Below, one piece after another: positions 57,701 through 64,000 of a stretch of 64,000 bases of DNA (positions within the stretch are counted from its first letter, which is position 1; each line of letters begins with the position of its first letter). A program made the translations under genes and the position numbers. The DNA is from Rhynchopus sp. YZ270_cl-10 (taxonomy: Eukaryota > Euglenozoa > Diplonemea > Diplonemida > Diplonemidae), in assembly GCA_964035575.1 (NCBI GenBank), contig OZ037853.1, positions 1,458,501 through 1,522,500 of the forward strand, in the 5' to 3' direction. Below the pieces are notes generated by a model. It made no database searches and was not told the origin of the DNA. It saw nothing but the letters and a program-made list of their open reading frames with translations.

Positions 57701-59960
57701 TGGAGACAGTGTGCTGTACGAACGTGCCTGCACAGAGCTGCTTGCGGCTGTGAAGGCGACACGCGGCAGTGCAGGTGTAGTTCCATGTGGAGATGCAGGT
57801 CTTGGTGTTGGTGGGGAGGGTGCTGTGACAGCAGGGTCGAATGCAGCAGCACTTCTGGCACGTGCACGCATCCCTGTGAGTGGGGAGGACCTGAGCGGGA
57901 TCCGTGTGTCGAACTGCGACCTGCGCGGGTCTCTGTTTGTGGAGACGGTGCTGACGGGCGCTTCCTTCTCGAACTGCTGGCTGGAGCACACTGAGTTCAA
58001 CACCTGCGACATGGGTGGCACGATGCTGCCTGACTGCTCCCTTGGCACAGCACTTCCAGTACTGCAGCAGAGTGTTAATGATGTGGCAATGACACCTGAT
58101 GGTAGTCAAATGGTTGCAGGTGGCGATGGCGGCACGATTCATGTGTGGAGCATGTCTTCTGCTGAAGAAGTGATGGTCTTGAAAGGTCATTTAGACGATA
58201 TCTATGGATTGGCAGTTACACCTGACGGAACTCGCGTCGTTTCGTGCTCTAAAACTGTGTGTGTGTGGGATCTGCACACTGGGGAGGCAGTGTTCGTCTT
58301 GGAAGGCCACGAAGGTAAGGTGCACGAAGTTGCAGTCACTCCCGACAGTTCTAAAGTTGTTTCAACTTCTCGTGCAGACGGCATCCGTGTGTGGGATCTC
58401 TCGACGGGGATGGAAGTGCTGGCAATGGAGTCGCCTGGCATTCGCAGCATGGTTATTACGAAGGATGGAAGTCAAATAGTGACATGCTCTGAGGAGGAGC
58501 TGTGCGTATGGGATCTGGTGACGGGGAAGCAGGAGATGCAGTGGCCTTGTTGTGTGAAGACTCCGCATGCACTGGCAGTCACTCCCGATGGATGTCACGT
58601 TGTTTCGTGCTTTAAGGGCGCACATCTTTGGAACCTCTCGACTGGGGCAGAGGTGATGGTGTTCCGTGCCGAAGCTCAATTTCTATCAGTGGCAGTCACT
58701 CCCGATGGATGTCACGTGGTTGCTGGATCCACGGGAGGCAATGTGTACGTTTGGAGCATTTCGACTGGGAAGGAGGTGACGGTGTTGCAAGGGCATACTT
58801 TTGAGGTGAATGCAGTGGCAGTGTCGCCAGATGGATGGCACGTGGTTTCATGCTCCGATTACGACGGTACTGTTCGAGTGTGGAACATCACGACCGGGAA
58901 GGAGACACCAGGTTTCGAAGCAGTCTCAGGCCGGTCTGTGGCAGTAGCCCCTGATGGATCTATTATTTCGTACGGCGGCAAGAGGAACTCCATCTGGAAC
59001 GCATCCACCGGCAAGCTGACACAGGTAGTTGTAGGAAGGACAACTAAATATGCTGATGCTACTTCCGTGTACCCAGATGGATCTCATGTAGTTTATTGCT
59101 CTTGCGACGACGCTGGCGAAAGGAGAGCGTGTGTGTGGGACGTTGCGACGGGGAAAGTGCAGCCTTTGTGCACAGATTCCAGTGAGTTTGCGGTTTTCTT
59201 GAAACAGTCTGGAACGCAACAGACTGGAAGACTGTATTCCTTGGCAATTTCTCCCGATGCATCTCACGTGGTGACCTGTTCAGGGTCTCCACAGGCTTAC
59301 TGTATGTATGTGTGGAGCATGCCGACTGGGCAGAAGGTGTCAGAATATGCAGGAACTACTTCCCGTCCGGAGATATTGGTAGTGACTCCTGATGGAGTGC
59401 ATGTGGTTTCGTATCGTGGCAACACCGTCCACATGTGGAAACTTTGCACTGGAGAAGAGACGATGGCGTTTAGAGGACATACTTATGGTGTCTTGGACGT
59501 GGCCGTGAGTTTCGATGGGTCTCGTGTTGTTTCAAGTTCTTGGGACATGACTGTGCGTGTGTGGGATGTTGCCAGCGGGAAGGAGGTCTTCACCTTGAAG
59601 CATGGTAGGTACGTGTGGGGAGTGGCACTGACACCTGATGGAGCTCATGTGGTGTCGAGTACGGACAGTATAACTATGTGGAGCATGACCACTGGTAAAC
59701 TGGTGGCAGAGGTCAGAGCACATTGTAGTTTGTACAGACTTGCTGTGAGCCCTGATGGACGCGAAGTAATCTGTAGTAGCTGTGAAGACACTGTGTGTGT
59801 GTGGACCATCTGCACTGGGGAAGACGGCACGATTGATGGGTTGCGGCTGAAGAGAGTGATCGGTGTCCCTCCAACAGTCGCTCGTGCATCAGGCTGTCGC
59901 AATGCTGATGCTGTGGAACCTGAACTTGCGAGACGGATTCTTTGTGATGTCGAGGAGTGA
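54783..59960 (+). CDS. Giant NLR-like protein 6: ankyrin-ADP-ribosyltransferase-NACHT-pentapeptide-WD40
   Basis: 1725 residues from MGSGASKPEKD. Transferase Arg405, Ser428, Glu468/Glu470; Walker A 615-622; Walker B Asp698. The 5' half equals gene 4 except for a two-residue shorter KGVGETS, Asp for Glu in LQDVMGH, Met in DRFMLES and Asp in GLTQEDVG. The 3' half is its own: MAACGPGAEQLSLEDVV replaces the MASGG connector, the pentapeptide front reads AGVVPCGDAGLG, and WD40 (~1092-1702) has private loops (GGDGGTIHVW, EGKVHEV, SRADG) and one shorter blade 2 (SCSKTVCVWDLH). C-terminus RILCDVEE. It is the last member of the array; its 3' block continues to about 60295, then the family sequence ends. 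Confidence 0.9.
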   Translation: MGSGASKPEKDEIAKGITGKERPVDAVDSVDGRTMLHSAVLAGDVEAVRFLVENGAGNVRDRDGKVPLWYALQHRDADVRGRLEAELGAHAAQILVEVEDAVQVYLTHGVATTTATTPRTTSMAVERGSGDATTAPLTDPHVDMAKDTNTSTGDRHLGEDDLDGDTGALRHTDGRKVEFLRKTDDNNKNRNSNGGEDLLCWLRGLPKVDPPLGYTDEHVRHMEVGFRVVCKRLLEDMRGRREAAGTRGGHVEVEDWMAARDPFELLLSGFLFTSDCVEYVLDSGGDVVCDEKDGTPQIAKGTDGKLRYIRLTERAVLDNHGSAADVKSQSLALYMTMNTAMRAVGQLAAVKEWKGTPEKTGAAPNVFELCPAPPQLHVIATFAPLIRGLDRLIGSRRKQLRTVFRGIDVNVSSKYALNTHIVWNSFTSTTLKRDVARSFMYGKGGTFFVVVAKEGAADVKFSSVYASEDELLYTANIEYRVQWKLSPTLLRMMGLRFDVIVMQEVCSGVGKGVGETSAAEQVGALQDVMGHTVAFFEDYLAQYVEGRVGDDTRVDESETRPLMEEVRMWKWLRARGGGKQLSSVCTQAAAGTERKPDVEAREEREGTCGVLCVIGEGGSGKTSAAIAILSDLATSARKMDSGTKKDKPYFPVFVALPTVKQHLLEKGGLDRFMLESFALREADRAFLAETYEVVLVLDSLDEVGLTQEDVGAVVAEGGLLCRHPWVEAHCSVVVTVRGEYLKGVDTSPSGVCGAGVRALYMQPFTEVDARTYIKRANTAWEKEHKEEKEKEKSAHKEERTVFVREEDVEGLVQLRNPFVLHMACHAQCSGKASEEVIYETYLETWTKKEMAACGPGAEQLSLEDVVRAGELVACRMLETNEWQGTVGVASEVLASQHGVCEAVRDACFRCLPFRIEDFGEERSAFAFRHKSLGEHLAARRLARDPAGTLGKLVQRSFSKDSQRVLGFFAALVCGDSVLYERACTELLAAVKATRGSAGVVPCGDAGLGVGGEGAVTAGSNAAALLARARIPVSGEDLSGIRVSNCDLRGSLFVETVLTGASFSNCWLEHTEFNTCDMGGTMLPDCSLGTALPVLQQSVNDVAMTPDGSQMVAGGDGGTIHVWSMSSAEEVMVLKGHLDDIYGLAVTPDGTRVVSCSKTVCVWDLHTGEAVFVLEGHEGKVHEVAVTPDSSKVVSTSRADGIRVWDLSTGMEVLAMESPGIRSMVITKDGSQIVTCSEEELCVWDLVTGKQEMQWPCCVKTPHALAVTPDGCHVVSCFKGAHLWNLSTGAEVMVFRAEAQFLSVAVTPDGCHVVAGSTGGNVYVWSISTGKEVTVLQGHTFEVNAVAVSPDGWHVVSCSDYDGTVRVWNITTGKETPGFEAVSGRSVAVAPDGSIISYGGKRNSIWNASTGKLTQVVVGRTTKYADATSVYPDGSHVVYCSCDDAGERRACVWDVATGKVQPLCTDSSEFAVFLKQSGTQQTGRLYSLAISPDASHVVTCSGSPQAYCMYVWSMPTGQKVSEYAGTTSRPEILVVTPDGVHVVSYRGNTVHMWKLCTGEETMAFRGHTYGVLDVAVSFDGSRVVSSSWDMTVRVWDVASGKEVFTLKHGRYVWGVALTPDGAHVVSSTDSITMWSMTTGKLVAEVRAHCSLYRLAVSPDGREVICSSCEDTVCVWTICTGEDGTIDGLRLKRVIGVPPTVARASGCRNADAVEPELARRILCDVEE

Positions 59961-60721
59961 GCGCACTGTTCGTACTTGCTCTTTGTGTTTGCCTCTTTTC
60001 CAAGACGAATGCAGTCTGAGTGACGAGGACGAATGGTGTCGACACTGCCTCGTGCGGTGGTGCCCTCATGCCACTGCGGGTGCGTTGTGCGAGGACAGAA
60101 GAGCGGCTTGTCGAGGTGTTACACTGCCAGTGCACTAAGTGTGCTGTCTGTTCATATTCACACGTCTTTTCCAAGATGTGTTGCGATTACACATATTTTT
60201 TGACCACTTGGTTTCTGGAGTGTCACACACTGCCATTTCCACATCTGTACACTATTCATTTCTGACTTTGCTTTTCCCTGGAGTTTGGGGCTCTTGGATT
60301 TCCCCAAAACGTCCAAAAACTTATTTGGAACACCAAGTGTCTTGAGTGCTGTACAACGCTAACATACAGCACCACCAATCTTCACCCCCCTCCCCACACA
60401 CACGAAGCCAGGAGAGGGCCCTACACGCTACCTCCCCTCCTGTTGTTGATGTAAAGTACAAAAGGATTCCGCCTCACAGAAGGGATGGTTTGTCGATAAC
60501 AAAAAAAGGGGGGTCGTATTTTCCCTTATCTCATCACTGCCACACTTCTTCTTCCTTTTTCAACCAGACCCTGCATCACAAAGGCCTGTTAATACAGGCT
60601 GATTATCGAGGTGTTTGCACTTCACATACCATTTCTTGCTTGGTGCCTGCGTCCGCCGATGAACTACCTTCTCCACCTCATCACACCAACACAACAGGGA
60701 AAAGGCTTTAGTTACAAAAAT
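59961..60721. other. 3' block of gene 6 and spacer to the ubiquitin-like gene
   Basis: Common 3' block to about 60290, then unrelated spacer. Around 60645-60667 GTGCCTGCGTCCGCCGATGA matches 6461-6483 (one change), another short dispersed sequence. CACACCAACACAACAGGG at about 60683-60700 recalls the leader of the giant genes. Confidence 0.5.
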
Positions 60722-60943
60722 ATGGATTTGACAATCAAGGGGTGGAACGGAGTGAAGGATACGGTGGAGCTGGGTGAGGATGACACACCTGCGGTGATGC
60801 GTCGGAAGGTGGCGTCTGCAGTGGGGTTGCCTGAAGACGGCTTTGTGATGAGTTTCGGAGAGGAGGCGGTGGACGAAGGATACGACATGACGCAGCTGAG
60901 TGCTGGAGACACGGTTGTGTTGACGGAGGCGAAGGTTAAGTAA
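60722..60943 (+). CDS. Small ubiquitin-like protein
   Basis: 73 residues: MDLTIKGWNGVKDTVELGED, then TPAVMRRKVASAVGLPEDG, FVMSFGEEAVDEGYDMTQLS, AGDTVVLTEAKVK. This is the ubiquitin-like beta-grasp plan (strand 1, strand 2, long helix, then GY-M-QLS-GDTV-L in place of the ubiquitin 'L..YNI...STLHLVL' end). It has no C-terminal Gly-Gly, so it is not conjugated as such. I start at 60722 because the fold begins there; the frame is open 37 codons upstream (ATG 60611) without similarity. Overlapping reverse-strand ORFs are shadows. It may be related to the N-terminal domain of the 17802-18977 protein, which shares the fold. Confidence 0.65.
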   Translation: MDLTIKGWNGVKDTVELGEDDTPAVMRRKVASAVGLPEDGFVMSFGEEAVDEGYDMTQLSAGDTVVLTEAKVK

Positions 60944-61927
60944 GAGAAAACCGAATGGAGTGGGAACGCTAGTGAGAGCGCAGCGGAAACGATAGTGGGA
61001 ACGCAACGAGCTTTTTTCATAATGTTTTATTCTTCCCCACAAAATATCACGCGCAGAGAAACACTCGTTTTTCACACAGCGCGTCCGTTTGTTTGTTTTT
61101 CTCAAACGACACCTTTTTTCAAAATTTTTACGTACGAGGCCAGAGCAGCACTTCATGCGTTGGGTGAGACTGACATCACTGCTGAGAGGCTGAAGACTCC
61201 CGACGACGGACCGCCCCCCATAGCACATTTTTGCGGTGCACGGGCGTACGGGATTAGTATCTTTTTTTCGAGAGAACCCAAGAGCGGCCAGGTCCTGGAC
61301 AAGTACGTTGTGCTTTTAGACCTACAAACTGTCTGGGGTGGTGGGACCTCGGGGCGAAGGGTGCTTCCCGGGACCCCAATATCCTACCACAAGGAGCTCG
61401 AGTCGTGCATGGAATGCAGGGTACTCTGAGCCGATTACTTCCACAACTCCCAGATCCCAAGACCTCCACGGGGGGCAGGCCTCCACGGTAACCCGCGACC
61501 GCCGACACCTTAGCTCCGTACTGCCTCTGTCTGTAACCTGCCGGTCCCCCACTTACCTACGTTTTTATGTGGTGTCTTTTTCCGACGGTGGACCAAGGGG
61601 CTTTGCAGTGCAGTCAACGCCGACGGAGCGAGACTCGATTGTGACCGGGTGAAAAGGGAACCTTAGCCAGCGCTAACCAGCGGCAGTTTTGACTCAGGGA
61701 GGAGTTTCTCACCGCAGACTGGCGACACACCCCCACTTTTTCGGGGTGGCTGCATTCCTCTTCGGAACGGGGTGTTCCATCCTATTTTTAAAAACGTTTA
61801 TCTGCTGAGAGGCTGAAGACTGGGGTTTTACCGAGCACCTCCACGAGGTGACCCCGGGCAACGCAGTGGACTGCGGCAAAGACTCGGAACAAGAAGAAAA
61901 AGAAGAACAACATCTGAAGTGCCTCAT
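60944..61927. other. Spacer between ubiquitin-like gene and satellite
   Basis: No supported gene. CTGCTGAGAGGCTGAAGACT occurs twice in direct orientation (61177-61196 and 61801-61820). GGGAACGCTAG and GGGAACGCAACG form a small local repeat at 60961-61010. ORFs around 61254-61652 overlap on both strands and lack domain character. Confidence 0.5.
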
Positions 61928-64000
61928 GGAATACGAGGACCGCTAACTTCGCGACATGGTAGTTCTTTACGTGCTAGCCGAAGCATGAACCCAAGACCTC
62001 CCTAGTAGGGGGGGCGCGTGATCACTCAGCAGTCAAACAACAACATTTGAAAGACCTCATGGAATACGAGGACCGCTAACTTCGGCGACATGGTAGCTTT
62101 TACGTGCAAGCCGAAGCCTGAACCTAAGACCTCCCTAGTAGGGGGGGCGCGTGATCACTCAGCAGACAAACTACATCATCAGAAATGCCTCATGGAATAC
62201 GAGGACCGCTAACTTCGACGACATGGTAGCTTTTACGTGCTAGCCGAAGCATGAACCTAAGACCTCCCTAGTAGGGGGGGGCGCGTGATCACTCAGCAGA
62301 CAAACAACAACATCTGAAAGACCTCATGGAATACGAGGACCGCTAACTTCGACGACATGGTAGCTTTTACGTGCAAGCCGAAGCATGAACCTAAGACCTC
62401 CCTAGTAGGGGGGGCGCGTGATCACTCAGCAGACAAACTACATCAGAAATGCCTCATGGAATACGAGGACCGCTAACTTCGACGACATGGTAGCTTTTAC
62501 GTGCTAGCCGAAGCATGAACCTAAGACCTCCCTAGTAGGGGGGGCGCGTGATCACTCAGCAGACAAACAACAACATCTGAAAGACCTCATGGAATACGAG
62601 GACCGCTAACTTCGGCGACATGGTAGTTCTTTACGTGCAAGCCGAAGCATGAACCTAAGACCTCCCTAGTAGGGGGGGGCGCGTGATCACTCAGCAGTCA
62701 AACAACAACATCTGAAAGACCTCATGGAATACGAGGACCGCTAACTTCGACGACATGGTAGCTTTTACGTGCTAGCCGAAGCATGAACCTAAGACCTCCC
62801 TAGTAGGGGGGGCGCGTGATCACTCAGCAGTCAAACAACAACATCTGAAAGACCTCATGGAATACGAGGACCGCTAACTTCGACGACATGATAGCTTTTA
62901 CGTGCTAGCCGAAGCATGAACCTAAGACCTCCCTAGTAGGGGGGGCGCGTGATCACTCAGCAGTCAAACAACAACATCTGAAAGACCTCATGGAATACGA
63001 GGACCGCTAACTTCGACGACATGGTAGCTTTTACGTGCAAGCCGAAGCCTGAACCTAAGACCTCCCTAGTAGGGGGGGCGCGTGATCACTCAGCAGACAA
63101 ACTACATCAGAAATGCCTCATGGAATACGAGGACCGCTAACTTCGACGACATGGTAGCTTTTACGTGCTAGCCGAAGCATGAACCTAAGACCTCCCTAGT
63201 AGGGGGGGGCGCGTGATCACTCAGCAGACAAACAACAACATCTGAAAGACCTCATGGAATACGAGGACCGCTAACTTCGACGACATGGTAGCTTTTACGT
63301 GCAAGCCGAAGCATGAACCTAAGACCTCCCTAGTAGGGGGGGCGCGTGATCACTCAGCAGACAAACTACATCAGAAATGCCTCATGGAATACGAGGACCG
63401 CTAACTTCGACGACATGGTAGCTTTTACGTGCTAGCCGAAGCATGAACCTAAGACCTCCCTAGTAGGGGGGGCGCGTGATCACTCAGCAGTCAAACAACA
63501 ACATCTGAAAGACCTCATGGAATACGAGGACCGCTAACTTCGACGACATGATAGCTTTTACGTGCTAGCCGAAGCATGAACCTAAGACCTCCCTAGTAGG
63601 GGGGGCGCGTGATCACTCAGCAGTCAAACAACAACATCTGAAAGACCTCATGGAATACGAGGACCGCTAACTTCGACGACATGGTAGCTTTTACGTGCAA
63701 GCCGAAGCCTGAACCTAAGACCTCCCTAGTAGGGGGGGCGCGTGATCACTCAGCAGACAAACTACATCAGAAATGCCTCATGGAATACGAGGACCGCTAA
63801 CTTCGACGACATGGTAGCTTTTACGTGCTAGCCGAAGCATGAACCTAAGACCTCCCTAGTAGGGGGGGGCGCGTGATCACTCAGCAGACAAACAACAACA
63901 TCTGAAAGACCTCATGGAATACGAGGACCGCTAACTTCGGCGACATGGTAGTTCTTTACGTGCAAGCCGAAGCATGAACCTAAGACCTCCCTAGTAGGGG
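61921..64000. repeat. 130-135 base satellite array with higher-order structure, running off the window
   Basis: Sixteen successive units start (CTCATGGAATACGAGGACC) at about 61924, 62057, 62190, 62324, 62454, 62587, 62722, 62855, 62988, 63118, 63252, 63382, 63515, 63648, 63778 and 63912. Two unit types alternate, with AACAACAACATCTGAAAGAC or ACTACATCAGAAATGC before the start. From 62855 the spacing pattern 133-130-134-130-133 (660 bases) begins again at 63515, and the diagnostic GATAGC variant reappears at the same place. Each unit can form CCTC/GAGG, CTTCG/CGAAG and GTGATCAC foldbacks. Confidence 0.95.

Noticed and set aside
61921-64000. tRNA gene array in the satellite
   Set aside because: On the minus strand GCTGAGTGATCACGCGC recalls a D-arm and GGTTCATGCTTC a T-loop, but no acceptor stem, anticodon stem-loop or consistent T-stem can be built.

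Overview
The window looks like the nuclear genome of a unicellular eukaryote (protist). Long intron-free ORFs encode typically eukaryotic domain combinations: WSC, ubiquitin-like, WD40, and NACHT fused to ankyrin and ADP-ribosyltransferase domains. They sit in AT-richer intergenic DNA full of short palindromic elements, minisatellites, small transposon remnants and, at the right edge, a satellite array. Intron-poor genes with pyrimidine-rich 5' flanks would fit a euglenozoan or another excavate, but I could not fix the lineage from sequence alone.

Layout. Positions 1-9900 hold one gene, a secreted-type WSC-domain multi-pass membrane protein (2392-4449), in repeat-rich DNA that includes a GGGACC-type minisatellite and about 37 copies of an 8-base pyrimidine repeat. 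From 9869 to 18977 there are two nearly identical direct repeats, each carrying a small NTF2-like gene, which bracket the first giant gene (11091-16409). A ubiquitin-like/WD40 gene with a cysteine-rich tail follows. Positions 19000-28700 are a repeat graveyard: a TA-flanked inverted-repeat element with a second 910-base inverted-repeat element nested in it, a 54-base minisatellite, a broken eEF2 pseudogene, an identical pair of A-tailed repeats and a piggyBac transposase remnant. Positions 28835-60300 are a head-to-tail array of five more giant genes. After them come a small ubiquitin-like gene (60722-60943) and a 130-135 base satellite with higher-order structure that runs off the window.

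The main system is six paralogous NLR-like proteins of 1725-1772 residues. Each has, in order: a myristoylation-type N-terminus, two ankyrin-like repeats, simple-sequence linkers, an R-S-ExE ADP-ribosyltransferase domain, a NACHT NTPase with helical/winged-helix arm, a short pentapeptide-repeat block and 14 WD40 repeats (two seven-bladed propellers). The effector and NACHT modules are almost invariant between copies, whereas the WD40 loops differ strongly. This is the logic of an immune or self/non-self sensor family: a lipid-anchored ADP-ribosylating effector released by NACHT oligomerisation when a variable propeller binds its ligand. That role is inference.

The array grew very recently. 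A 12,915-base unit is repeated almost perfectly. The junction lies inside the NACHT region of the fourth giant gene (43908-44131), so that gene is a chimera: the 5' half of the last gene joined to the 3' half of the second. This is the signature of unequal crossing-over that swaps sensor halves between effector halves, unless it is an assembly artefact.
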